64,000 bases of DNA from Pseudomonadota bacterium. Its GTDB lineage: Bacteria; Myxococcota_A; Polyangia; GCA-2747355. A model generated the notes under the pieces. It saw only the letters and a list, made by a program, of their open reading frames with translations, was not told the origin of the DNA and searched no databases. Positions 1 to 8,420 of this stretch are shown piece after piece. How positions within the stretch are numbered: the stretch's first letter is position 1; each line of letters starts with the position of its first letter. The translations under genes and the position numbers were made by a program. The stretch lies in the NCBI GenBank assembly GCA_016711215.1, contig JADJTL010000001.1, positions 1,112,001 through 1,176,000 of the forward strand, read 5' to 3'.

Positions 1-2
1 AC

Positions 3-1352
3 CTTCTGCGGCAGCACGAAGGGCAGCGCGATGCCGGTGGCGACGGCCGCTGCCGAGACACCGATCGCGGTCCAGAACCACCAGCGACGCGTGATCGAGT
101 TGGCACGTCGGCAGACGCCCCCGCGGCAGCGGAGGTTGAGGGGGCACTCGCCGTCGCTGATGCAGGTCTTCAGGGCCCCGCCGAGCGGCTGGGTGCTCGG
201 CTTAACGCCGGCCGCGGACCACGGGGTGCCGTGCAACAAGCGCGTGGCGGTGCCCGCGAGCGGCCGATCGAGGGGGGCGAAGACCTCGGACTTCCAGCGG
301 CCGCCGCTGGCGTAGCCGACGACGATGGTGCAGGCGCGGGAGCTGCATCCCGGCCGGGCATCGACGACAAGCAGCTCCGAGGCCTCCTCCTTTGCCAGCA
401 GCTCACGGACGGGCGCGGGCAGCACCTGGCCCTCCTCGCGGCGACGCGCGCTCGCCACGACGGGAGCCTCTGCTTGCAGTGAGTCGATCTCGAGCGTGAC
501 GGAGAGCTGCCGCGGTTCGCCCGGCTCCACGCGCACCCAATCGCGCCAGGGCGCATGGCCAGGGCGAAAGACGGTGACCCAATACATACCGGGGCGCAGG
601 GCGCGCGTCTCGCTGGCAGGGCCGACGAGGTGCCCGTTGAGCCAGAGCAGGCCATCTGGGCTGCTCGTGACGCTGAGATGGCCGTCGGCCTTGGGCTGCT
701 GCAGGACCTGCTTGTGGAATTCCTGGACCGTCGGGTTGAAGCGGTCCTGCGCTGGCGGCCGCGGATCGAAGAGGATCGCGTTATTCATCGCCCGCTCGGC
801 GGCGTCCTGCTGCCCGTCGAAGAGCTCCGTCGCCGCCAACAGATGCAACGCGTCGACGTAGCCCTCGCCGGCGCTGCCAGCGGCCACGTCTGCCCGGAAG
901 ACCTCGAGCGCCGCCGTCACATGCTGGCGAACAGCGTCGAAGTCCAGCCCCTGGAACGCCTCCACGGCTTGGTCCATGTGCTGGCGCGCGTCCTGCGGAT
1001 CACCGGTCGCGGCGATCTCCTGCGGCGGCGGATAGACCAAGCGGGGCAGGGCGCTGCCGCCGCGCTCGATCAGCGTGGCGAGCGCGCGCGCGGCCTCCGT
1101 GGTGGGAAGCAGCGCAGCGTCCTGGCCCACCGGAAGCAGCAGCACGAGGGGTCTGTCGGCCCCCGCCGCAAGCGGGAGCGCCAGCGCGAAGATGGCGGCG
1201 CCCCAGCTCCAAGGGATCGCCGTGCGCCGAGGATTTCGCGTGCGCGTGGAGCTGCTGCCGCGCCACTTCGCCGAATAGCTCGACGAATAGCGCGACGAAT
1301 TGCTCGCTGAAGGGTGGCTCGCTGAAGGGTGGCTCGATGATCGGCAGGGCAA
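3..1352 (-). CDS. PEGA-domain secreted/membrane protein, 3' end cut by window start
   Basis: The reading frame runs open to the window edge, so the C-terminus is missing. A hydrophobic signal-like stretch (AAIFALALPLAAGA, coded near 1200-1150) precedes a helical, TPR-like region (about 1100-730). A PEGA-type beta domain follows (about 690-500; SPDGLLWLNGHLVG then RPGMYWVTVFRPGH), and at about 150-110 a Cys cluster (CISDGECPLNLRCRGGVC). A hydrophobic segment (WWFWTAIGVSAAAVATGIAL) lies at the edge. This layout is common in myxobacterial envelope proteins; the molecular role is unknown. The start is uncertain: no ATG or GTG lies just before the signal sequence, and the TTG at 1352 is a guess. 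The 12/15-bp tandem repeats at 1270-1335 fall in the resulting N-terminal extension, so a start in another frame plus an indel is also possible. Confidence 0.6.
   Translation of the reverse strand, partial: MPCRSSSHPSASHPSASNSSRYSSSYSAKWRGSSSTRTRNPRRTAIPWSWGAAIFALALPLAAGADRPLVLLLPVGQDAALLPTTEAARALATLIERGGSALPRLVYPPPQEIAATGDPQDARQHMDQAVEAFQGLDFDAVRQHVTAALEVFRADVAAGSAGEGYVDALHLLAATELFDGQQDAAERAMNNAILFDPRPPAQDRFNPTVQEFHKQVLQQPKADGHLSVTSSPDGLLWLNGHLVGPASETRALRPGMYWVTVFRPGHAPWRDWVRVEPGEPRQLSVTLEIDSLQAEAPVVASARRREEGQVLPAPVRELLAKEEASELLVVDARPGCSSRACTIVVGYASGGRWKSEVFAPLDRPLAGTATRLLHGTPWSAAGVKPSTQPLGGALKTCISDGECPLNLRCRGGVCRRANSITRRWWFWTAIGVSAAAVATGIALPFVLPQK
1270..1335. repeat. Tandem 12-bp (x3) and 15-bp (x2) repeats
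   Basis: Three 12-bp units of the form gacgaatagcgc (1270-1281, 1282-1293, 1294-1305, with base changes) are followed by two identical 15-bp units gctgaagggtggctc (1306-1320, 1321-1335). They lie at the 5' edge of the minus-strand PEGA gene. Unit lengths are multiples of three. Confidence 0.9.
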
Positions 1353-1552
1353 GGGGGGCCTCGATGGGTGCTGGCTCCGCGGGCCGTGGTCGGTTCCGCG
1401 GCGGCCAGCATAGCCTTCGCGCGTACCGCAGATCAATGCGGGGCCGCAATCGAGGCGCTGCGCCGGAGCGCAAGGGGTTCGTCGGTTGTCTCCGGGGCCC
1501 AGCGTCGCCTGCTGCCGGCCGCAGCTGCCTTGACCCGTTTCGGGGCGCCCGC

Positions 1553-1558
1553 TAGGGT
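1553..1558 (+). promoter_or_regulatory. -10-like hexamer TAGGGT close to start codon
   Basis: TAGGGT lies 9 nt before the ATG at 1568 and no Shine-Dalgarno sequence separates them. This fits a leaderless or very short-leader transcript. No convincing -35 box was seen. Confidence 0.35.
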
Positions 1559-1567
1559 CGGCGCACG

Positions 1568-4567
1568 ATGGGGCGCGGCCTTCGTCTATGCGAAAGCGTG
1601 ACCCTGGCGTTGCTGTTGGGGTGGGCCGGGGCGTCGCGTGCCCAGAGCGGGTCGTCCGAGTTGCGTGGCAGCGCGGACGGCAGCGCGGTGCACTACACGC
1701 TTACGCTTTGCGCCGCGTCTGGCGGGAAGCTCGGCCTCTTCTTCGACAGCCCCATGGCGCCCGAGGCGGCGGCCACAGCCGATGTAACGCAAGACGCCCC
1801 GCCCGCCGCGGTCGACGCCTGCGCCGACGTCAGCTTTATGCGCGAGGCAGTTCCGGTGGGCGTCTACCGCAGCTGGGCCCGGCTCGGCGATCAATCCCTG
1901 CTCGGGCCGGTGGAGATCTGCGTCGGGCCCGATCTGCAGGTGAGCGCGCTGAGCGGCACGGGCGACGGCGCGGCGGTCACGCTGAAGGCGCGGGTCTGCA
2001 ACGTCGGGTCCGCGCCTTCGGGGCAAACGCGCGTCGTTTTCTGGCCGAACCGGGCGTCGGCGCCGGCGCCGAGCGACCCCGGCCCGGTCTTCGAGCCCCT
2101 CGGGGGGCTGGCCGTCGGTTCTTGCAAAGACGTAGAGCACGCCGCGGGCCAGCGCCCCAACGGCAATGCGGTGGCCTGGGCGGCGGTCGATCGCGGCGTG
2201 CTGGTGGTCAGCGAGTGCCGCGAGACGAACAACCTCAGCAGCCCGCTGCGCTACGGCGTGCACAACGCCGATCCGGCGCTGGGTGCGTTTCGCGCGACGG
2301 TCGACGGGACGACGGTGCGCTACGAGCTCGAGGTCTGCAATCGCGGTGACGCTACGGCGTCGCTAATTTTCGTCGACTTGTTTTACAGCGATCGGACGAC
2401 CGACGATGCGTCGGGGGGCCGAGCGCCCGGCGATCAGACGCGCGCCTTGACCGGCCTGGCGCCAAATCAATGCGTCGCGCTCTCGCTGCAGCGCACGGGC
2501 ACGCCCCCGGGCACCTATCGCTCCTTCGCCGTCCTGGACGCGGATCAGCTCGTCGCCGAGCCCGATGAAGGCAACAACGTCAGCCAGGCCATCGAGCTTC
2601 GCGTGGGCGGCGCCGGGCAGCAAGGTGGTGAGCAGGGAAGCGACGCGGGTTGCATCGACCGCGATCGCGACGGCGTCGGCGTGGGCCCTGGTTGCACGGG
2701 TGTGCCGGACTGTAATGACCAGGACGCGGCGCTGCGTCCTGGTGCCACAGAGCTCTGTGGCGACGGCATCGACCAGGACTGCGACTTGACGGCGGACGAC
2801 GGCTGTCCGGGGGTCGCCTGCGTTGACGCGGATGGCGATGGTTTCGGAGTCGGCGAGGCGTGCGTCGTGGCAGATCCCAACGACGGTGACCCGAACATCT
2901 ATCCCTGGGGTCCCTCGCAGGGTGAGGCCAGCAGCTCGCTATGTGTCGACCGCGACGGCGATGGCTGGGGGGTCGGACCAGGGTGCCCCGGGGTGCCCGA
3001 CTGCGACGACGGTGATCGGCTGCGCCATCCGGGGATCGCGCGCGAGCGCTGCGGCAATCGAATCGACGACGACTGCGATCTGACGGTCGACGACGGCTGC
3101 CCAGGGGTGGCCTGTCGTGATGGAGATGGTGACGGTTGGGGCATCGGTCCCGACTGTGCGCTGGCCGACAGCAATGACGCCAACCCGCAGATCCACCCCT
3201 ACGCGCGCTGCAGCGATGCGGACGGCGATGGGGCCGGGGTGGGGCCCGACTGCCTCGGGCCCTCGGACTGCGACGACGGCAATCCGGAGGTCCGGCCTGG
3301 AGCGCACGAGGTCTGTGGCAACGGCTTTGATGAGGATTGCGATCTGACGGCGGACGACGGCTGCCCCGGCGTCGCCTGTGTCGACAGCGACGGTGATGGT
3401 TGGGGGCGCGGCCCGGGCTGTGTGCTCGAGGACTGCGACGATGGCAATGCGCGGGTGTTTCCCACGGCGCGCGAGAGCTGCGGTGACGAGGACGACGACA
3501 ACTGCAACGGGATCGCCGACGACGGTTGCCCTGGACGCGCCTGTGTCGATCGCGACGGCGATGGCTTCGGCGTGGGCGAGGCCTGTCCGCGACGGCAGGA
3601 CTGCGATGATGAGTCGTTCGCCATCCACGCCGGCGCGACGGAGATCTGCGGCAACAGCCTCGACGACGACTGCGACGGCACGATCGATGAGGGCTGTCCG
3701 GGTGCCTTGGACGGCGACGGTGATGGGGCGGGCGTCGGTCGCGACGTGATCGGACAGCCCGACTGCGACGATCGCAACCCGAATCGCGCGCCGGGTCGGG
3801 CCGAGATCTGCGGCAACGACCTCGACGACGACTGCGACGGCACGATCGATGACGGCTGTCCGGGCGTCGACTGCCGCGACGCGGATGGCGATGGCTGGGG
3901 CGTCGGCCGTGCTTGCCGGGTGGAGGACTGCCGTGACGATGCGGCGGCAGTTCATCCTTGGGCCGCCGAGGTCTGCGGCGACGGGATCGACAACGATTGC
4001 GACGGGACGGTGGACGAGGACTGTCCAGGCGTCGCCTGCAGCGACGGCGATGGTGACGGCTGGGGCACGGGCGCGGCCTGTGCCGAGGCCGACTGCGATG
4101 ACACGGATGGAGCCATCCATCGGTGGGCGGCGGAGCTATGCGCCGACGGTGTGGACAACAACTGCGATGGATCGATCGACGAGGGCTGTCTGCTTTGCCG
4201 TGACCGGGACGGCGACGGCGCGGGTGTCGGGCCGCAGTGCCCGCACTGGGACTGCAACGATCGTGATCCGCAGGTCTTCCCCGGAGCGGACGAGATCTGT
4301 GACCTCGTGGACAACGACTGTGACGGTCTCGTGCCCGCGGCCGAGCTCGAGTGCGCCGGTGGCGGTGACGAGGGTGGTTGCAGTTGCCGCGCGCAGGGGC
4401 GCTGGCAGGCTGCGGGGTTAGTGTGGCGCCTGCTGAGCGCCGCGGTCTTGCTGCTCGTGCTCGGCCGCCGGCTGCGGCGGCGATGGCGCCAGCGATCAGC
4501 GCAGCAGGGCCGGCGCGAGGATCGGCTGCCGCGAGGGCCCGCGGCCGCGCCCTCAGAGCATCGGTGA
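1568..4567 (+). CDS. MopE-type metal-binding-repeat protein with CARDB domains and MYXO-CTERM tail
   Basis: A 999-residue exported protein. Residues 1-25 form a signal peptide. About residues 105-345 hold two CARDB-like adhesion domains (second one ends ...DEGNNVS). Residues about 355-965 carry nine Cys-rich units, each with an acidic DxDGDGxGxG loop and a CGxxxDxDCD half, the MopE putative metal-binding motif, which suggests calcium or copper binding. The C-terminus has a Cys-containing signature (GGCSCRAQG), a hydrophobic helix and an Arg-rich end: a classic MYXO-CTERM sorting signal. It is therefore expected to be exported, anchored and then cut and attached at the cell surface. A CPBP protease that could process it is coded about 3 kb downstream. 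The last 15 bp overlap the convergent cardiolipin synthase gene. Confidence 0.88.
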   Translation: MGRGLRLCESVTLALLLGWAGASRAQSGSSELRGSADGSAVHYTLTLCAASGGKLGLFFDSPMAPEAAATADVTQDAPPAAVDACADVSFMREAVPVGVYRSWARLGDQSLLGPVEICVGPDLQVSALSGTGDGAAVTLKARVCNVGSAPSGQTRVVFWPNRASAPAPSDPGPVFEPLGGLAVGSCKDVEHAAGQRPNGNAVAWAAVDRGVLVVSECRETNNLSSPLRYGVHNADPALGAFRATVDGTTVRYELEVCNRGDATASLIFVDLFYSDRTTDDASGGRAPGDQTRALTGLAPNQCVALSLQRTGTPPGTYRSFAVLDADQLVAEPDEGNNVSQAIELRVGGAGQQGGEQGSDAGCIDRDRDGVGVGPGCTGVPDCNDQDAALRPGATELCGDGIDQDCDLTADDGCPGVACVDADGDGFGVGEACVVADPNDGDPNIYPWGPSQGEASSSLCVDRDGDGWGVGPGCPGVPDCDDGDRLRHPGIARERCGNRIDDDCDLTVDDGCPGVACRDGDGDGWGIGPDCALADSNDANPQIHPYARCSDADGDGAGVGPDCLGPSDCDDGNPEVRPGAHEVCGNGFDEDCDLTADDGCPGVACVDSDGDGWGRGPGCVLEDCDDGNARVFPTARESCGDEDDDNCNGIADDGCPGRACVDRDGDGFGVGEACPRRQDCDDESFAIHAGATEICGNSLDDDCDGTIDEGCPGALDGDGDGAGVGRDVIGQPDCDDRNPNRAPGRAEICGNDLDDDCDGTIDDGCPGVDCRDADGDGWGVGRACRVEDCRDDAAAVHPWAAEVCGDGIDNDCDGTVDEDCPGVACSDGDGDGWGTGAACAEADCDDTDGAIHRWAAELCADGVDNNCDGSIDEGCLLCRDRDGDGAGVGPQCPHWDCNDRDPQVFPGADEICDLVDNDCDGLVPAAELECAGGGDEGGCSCRAQGRWQAAGLVWRLLSAAVLLLVLGRRLRRRWRQRSAQQGRREDRLPRGPAAAPSEHR

Positions 4568-6001
4568 GAGGATTCGCGCCAGGCTCTCCGCGAAGAGCTG
4601 CAGCGGCGGCTTGTTGAGCAGCTCCTCGCTGCGGATCTCATGGGCCAGCCGGAGGTCGCGCTCGAATACGGCCGTCAGCTGATCGGCGAAGTCCGCGCCG
4701 TAGATCGCCGCGTTGATCTCGAAGTTGAGGCGAAAGCTGCGCATGTCCATATTGGCCGAGCCGACCGTCGCCCAGGTGCGATCGACGACCATCGTCTTGG
4801 CGTGCAGGATTCCCCGCTCGTACTCATAGATCCGGACGCCGCTGCGCAGCAGCTCCTGGTAGTACGAGCGTCCCGCGTGCAGGATCAGCGGCGCGTCGGA
4901 TTTCTGCGGCAGCAACAAGCGCACGTCGACGCCACGCATCGCCGCCGTCTCGAGCGCCATCAGCAGCGCCTGATCGGGCGCGAAATACGGCGTGGTGAGG
5001 TAGATGCGCTCAGTCGCCGCGCTGACCGCAGCAAAGAAGATGCGCTGAATGGGCGGCGTGTCGCTGTCGGGACCGCTGGCGACGATGTGCACCATCGCCT
5101 CCCCGCGGGCGGGGTTCTCGGGGAACCAGGTGCGCTCGTCCGGCTCCTCGCCCGCGGCGAAGAACCAGTCGTCGGCGAAGACCTCCTGCACGTGCGTCAC
5201 CGCCGGCCCCTCGATGCGCAGATGCGTGTCGCGCCAATGGCTCGCCGGGCGCCGGCGACCGGTGTACTCGTCGCCGATGTTGCAGCCACCGGCGAAGGCC
5301 ACCGCGCCGTCGACGACGACGACCTTGCGGTGGTTGCGCAGGTTCGGATGCCAATGCCGGCTGAGTCGTCCGACCGGTTGGAATTGGGCGTGCTGGCCTC
5401 CGACCTGGACGAGGGGCTGAAGGAAGTCCTCGATGCCCCAGCTGCCGACGCCGTCGGTCAGCACGCGCACCTGCACGCCAGCGCGCGCCTTGCGAACCAA
5501 CAACTCGCGAAAGCGGCGACCCGTATCGTCGGGCTGGAAGATGTAGAACTGGAAATGGATGTGCTGCTGAGCCGCCTCGATCGCCTGCTCGAGCGCGGCG
5601 TAGGTCTGCTCGGCATCGACGATCAGCGTGACCAGGTTGCCGACGGTGGGCCAGCGGCAGCCGACGCGGCTGCTCAGGCGCGCCAGGATGTTGACCTCGG
5701 CGCGGGCGAGCATCGGTCGCTGTTCGCCGGTGAGGCGATCCTCGTCGTCGACCAAGGCGCTCGCCAGTCGCGGCTCGATCGCGGTCGCCTGCGCTCGCCG
5801 CCGGCGGAGCTGCCGATTGAGGCGGCGGCGGCCGATCAGCACATAGATCAGCACGCCGAGGTAGGGAATCAGGACAATGCCGAGGATCCAGGCCATGGTC
5901 GCCGTGGGCTCGCGACGCTGGAGCACGATGTGCATGCTGGTGAAGAACGCCAGCAGATAGCCGACGACGATCAGCAGCCAGTTGACGGTTGAGAAGCTCA
6001 C
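4553..6001 (-). CDS. cls: Cardiolipin synthase (phospholipase D family)
   Basis: This 482-residue protein would join two phosphatidylglycerol molecules into cardiolipin at the inner membrane. Two N-terminal membrane helices (about residues 8-28 and 37-56) are followed by two phospholipase D catalytic motifs, HRKVVVVD (about residue 225) and HAKTMVVD (about residue 400), each followed by the usual GSxN/GGxN segment (GGCNIGDEY, GSANMDMRS). Length and order are typical of bacterial Cls. The start is GTG at 6001. The 3' end overlaps the end of the MopE-type gene by 15 bp, so the two genes converge without room for a terminator. Confidence 0.93.
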   Translation of the reverse strand: MSFSTVNWLLIVVGYLLAFFTSMHIVLQRREPTATMAWILGIVLIPYLGVLIYVLIGRRRLNRQLRRRRAQATAIEPRLASALVDDEDRLTGEQRPMLARAEVNILARLSSRVGCRWPTVGNLVTLIVDAEQTYAALEQAIEAAQQHIHFQFYIFQPDDTGRRFRELLVRKARAGVQVRVLTDGVGSWGIEDFLQPLVQVGGQHAQFQPVGRLSRHWHPNLRNHRKVVVVDGAVAFAGGCNIGDEYTGRRRPASHWRDTHLRIEGPAVTHVQEVFADDWFFAAGEEPDERTWFPENPARGEAMVHIVASGPDSDTPPIQRIFFAAVSAATERIYLTTPYFAPDQALLMALETAAMRGVDVRLLLPQKSDAPLILHAGRSYYQELLRSGVRIYEYERGILHAKTMVVDRTWATVGSANMDMRSFRLNFEINAAIYGADFADQLTAVFERDLRLAHEIRSEELLNKPPLQLFAESLARILSPML

Positions 6002-6110
6002 GGTAGCGTGCGGCCCATACCCATTGCGGCCGCGATCTTACCGCGAGAGCCGGGTGCCGCGTGCGCATTTTCGGCTGGCGCCTCGCGCGCGCCGGCGAGC
6101 AATGGATTCA

Positions 6111-6170
6111 CGGACTGATTCACGGACTGATTCACGGACTGATTCACGGACTGATTTACGGACTGATCAG
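6111..6170. repeat. Five-copy 12-bp tandem repeat (cggactgattca)
   Basis: Three perfect copies (6111-6146) and two variant copies (6147-6170) of cggactgattca, with a partial copy before them. It fills much of the gap between the stop codon of the FolB fusion and the start of cls; the stop codon at 6167-6169 lies in the last copy. Confidence 0.95.
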
Positions 6171-7525
6171 TGCTCGGCTGCGGCTGGGTCGTCGGCCTCG
6201 AGCCGCCGCACGGCGCTCTTCGCCGCGCAGGCGCCGTCGCCCGCGGCAGCCGCGAAGGATGCGGCGGCCGGATGGCGGAGGTCACCGGCCACGAACGCCG
6301 AGGACTCGCCGACCACGCGCAGCTCGTGGTCAGAGCGCACGAAGCCGTGCGCATCGAGCCAAGCGTTGGGAAGCCCCTCGTTGTTGGGCTGCCAGCCGAT
6401 CGCCACCAAGAGCCAGGGCGCCGGCAGCATCCGGCCATCGCGCAGCTCGACGGCCTGCAAGTGCGCCGCTCCATGGAGGCGCGCGACCTCGGCCCTCGTC
6501 AGCACGGCGATGGCTGGGCGCTCGAGCACGGCTTGCCGCAGTGGGTGGCGGGCGGAGAGCTGCCCGCCGCGGTGCACCAGCGTCACGGAGGCCGCGACCG
6601 GCAGCAGAGCGAGCGCGGCGTCGCAGGCGGTGTCACCGCCACCGACGATCACGATCGCCTGTTCCCGCAAGGTGGCCGGATCGGGGGGCAGCCTGGTCAG
6701 CACGCCCCGATCGAGCAGCTCGACGGCGCCGGGCGCCGACAGGGGGCGGCGCCGCAGGCCCGTGGCGAGGATCAGGGCTCGGCAGTCGAGGGTCAGCGCG
6801 CCGCCGTCCGGCGCCAGTCGCAGCGCCAGTCGCAGCCCCCCGGACCCCGCGAGGGCTCGGTCGATGCGCTGCACGCGCGCGCGCAGCCAGCGGCCACCGT
6901 GCGCAACGAATTGGCGCCGCAGCTGCCGCGCGAGCACGGGGCCCGCCAGCGGCGCGTGGGCGGGCAGGTCCGGCAATGGCTCGGTCGCCAGCAGCAGCTG
7001 CCCACCGAGCTGCTCGGCCGGATCGACCAGCAGCGCGGGCTGCCCGAGGCGCCAACACCAGAGCGCCGCGCTGAGCCCTGCAACGCCGCCGCCGGCGATA
7101 ACGATCGGCGCCAGTGTCGTTGCCACGGCGTCCGGGCCGATCGCCTCGCAGGCCGCATCATCGGTGTCGGCAGTACAGCTCACCTCGACGCCGGCGGCGT
7201 GCGCGTGCGCAACGCAGTGCAGCTTGCGCAGCCGGATGCGCGCGCGCTGGACGCCCGGCAGCCCCAGCATCGCGTGCGCGAGCTCATGGGCCAGGCTCTC
7301 GACGAGCGGGTAGTGGCGCAGGGCGACGACGCGTTCGGCGAGCTCGGCGATCGTGCGGTAGTCGAGCGCGTCGCGCAGGCGCTGACTGGCCGCGGCGGCG
7401 GCGAGCTCGGCGTCGCCGACGGTCACTTCGATGTCCAGGCTGATCAACTGCTGGCGCTGCCGCTCTTCCGGCCAGACGCCGATTGAGGCGGGGAGGGCGA
7501 GTTGCTCGACGAAGACGGTGGCCAT
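6167..7525 (-). CDS. folB: Dihydroneopterin aldolase fused to a FAD/NAD(P) oxidoreductase
   Basis: Residues 1-115 match dihydroneopterin aldolase (FolB), which cleaves 7,8-dihydroneopterin in folate synthesis: VFVEQLALPASIGVWPEER near the N-terminus, DYRTIAEL and the conserved Glu in YPLVESLAHELA, then a strand RARIRLRKL. After a short linker, residues about 135-450 form a thioredoxin-reductase-like flavoprotein: FAD motif IVIAGGGVAGLSAALW, NAD(P) motif IVIVGGGDTACDAALAL, and the C-terminal FAD motif FVAGDLR. The CxxC redox pair that thioredoxin reductase has just before the NAD(P) motif is replaced by GVLTRLPPD, so it should not reduce thioredoxin; a ferredoxin/flavodoxin-NADP reductase-like role is possible. 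The start ATG at 7525 fits the FolB N-terminus; a GTG at 7579 is an alternative. The fusion is unusual. Confidence 0.85.
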   Translation of the reverse strand: MATVFVEQLALPASIGVWPEERQRQQLISLDIEVTVGDAELAAAAASQRLRDALDYRTIAELAERVVALRHYPLVESLAHELAHAMLGLPGVQRARIRLRKLHCVAHAHAAGVEVSCTADTDDAACEAIGPDAVATTLAPIVIAGGGVAGLSAALWCWRLGQPALLVDPAEQLGGQLLLATEPLPDLPAHAPLAGPVLARQLRRQFVAHGGRWLRARVQRIDRALAGSGGLRLALRLAPDGGALTLDCRALILATGLRRRPLSAPGAVELLDRGVLTRLPPDPATLREQAIVIVGGGDTACDAALALLPVAASVTLVHRGGQLSARHPLRQAVLERPAIAVLTRAEVARLHGAAHLQAVELRDGRMLPAPWLLVAIGWQPNNEGLPNAWLDAHGFVRSDHELRVVGESSAFVAGDLRHPAAASFAAAAGDGACAAKSAVRRLEADDPAAAEH

Positions 7526-7619
7526 CGTGGACTCGGCGGCGCCCCTTGGGCCGCGACGCGAGATGGCGCAGGGTAGCACAGCCAGGCGCCAGCGCGCGCG
7601 CTCGCCGGTGCGGCGATGC

Positions 7620-7625
7620 TATGCT
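7620..7625 (+). promoter_or_regulatory. -10-like hexamer TATGCT close to start codon
   Basis: TATGCT ends 7 nt before the ATG at 7633, with no ribosome-binding site between them. It supports 7633 as the true start of the CPBP protease gene and suggests a leaderless message. No clear -35 box. Confidence 0.35.
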
Positions 7626-7632
7626 CCGCGCG

Positions 7633-8420
7633 ATGGACGGCCGCGAGCCAGAGCCAGAGCAGCGCGAGGCGCTGGCCGGGGGCCGAGGGCGCCGCTCGCC
7701 TCGACGCTGCTGGTCTATGGCGCGGTCGTCGGCGCCTGCGTAGCTACTGCGCAACTCGGTGCGTTCGTGCCGCTGCTGCGCGACAACCTCCAGCTCATCG
7801 TCGCGGCGCTCTTCCTCTTCGTACCGACCGAGCTGCTGACGCGCGGCGGCGAGAGCTTCGCGCCCTATGGCTTGACCTGGCGGCCCTGGCGGCCGGCGCT
7901 GGGCTGGTTCGCGCTCGCCTCGCTGCTCTGTTTCCCGGCCTTCGCCGGCGGACTCGTCGTCTACTATCGGCTGGTCTGCGGCCGCCTTGCCGGGCGCTTG
8001 GGCATTGGAATGCCGACGGTCTATCGGCGACTTTGTCCGCGCTTCGTCGGCGCCTGGGCGCGGGCGCGCTGGCAGCCGGCAGCCGCGCTTGCTCAGGCCT
8101 TCTTCGAGCAGCTCGTCGTCGTGGCGTTGCCTGAGGAATATTTCTTTCGTGGATTCCTGCAGACACGGCTGGATCGGCGCTGGCCGGCGCGTTGGCGGCC
8201 GGGGGGCGGCGCGGTCGGCCAGGCGCTGTTCGTCAACGCGCTCCTCTTTGCGCTCGCGCATCTGGTCGTGGACCTCAACCCCTTGCGGCTAGCGGTGTTT
8301 TTTCCCGCGCTGGCCTTCGGCTGGTTGCGATCGGTCAGTGGAACGATAGGCGCGAGCACGCTCTTTCACGCCGCCTGCAACGTGGTCAGCGCGACCTTGC
8401 ATCGGGCGCTCTTCCGATGA
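7633..8420 (+). CDS. CPBP-family intramembrane protease, myxosortase-like; likely 1-nt frameshift near 7680
   Basis: A membrane protein with several helices and the three motifs of CPBP glutamic proteases: EExxxR (PEEYFFRGFLQTR), FxxxH (FALAHLV) and a final His/Asn motif (FHAACNV). Myxosortases of this family are proposed to cut MYXO-CTERM tails such as that of the MopE-type protein upstream; assignment here is inference. The main frame is open from far upstream but lacks a natural start. The best start, ATG 7633 behind TATGCT, lies in a neighbouring frame; adding one G to the five-G run at 7678-7682 would join MDGREPEPEQREALAGG to the membrane frame. In the unaltered frame the first candidate is ATG 7563. 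The stop overlaps the birA start (ATGA), so the genes are translationally coupled. Confidence 0.75.

Noticed and set aside
1000..1473. Minus-strand frame starting at 1473 as a separate gene
   Set aside because: Its second half is the shadow of the PEGA protein frame; only the part over the repeats looks protein-like, so it may at most hold a frameshifted N-terminus of that gene.
2939..4120. Long minus-strand open frame (393 codons) opposite the MopE-type gene
   Set aside because: It is the complement of the DxDGDG repeats (Ile/Val/Ala-rich repeats) and has no start signal; the plus-strand protein has clear domains, signal peptide and sorting tail.
4640..5992. Plus-strand open frame (450 codons) opposite cls
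   Set aside because: Shadow of the cardiolipin synthase gene; no motif and no ribosome-binding site.
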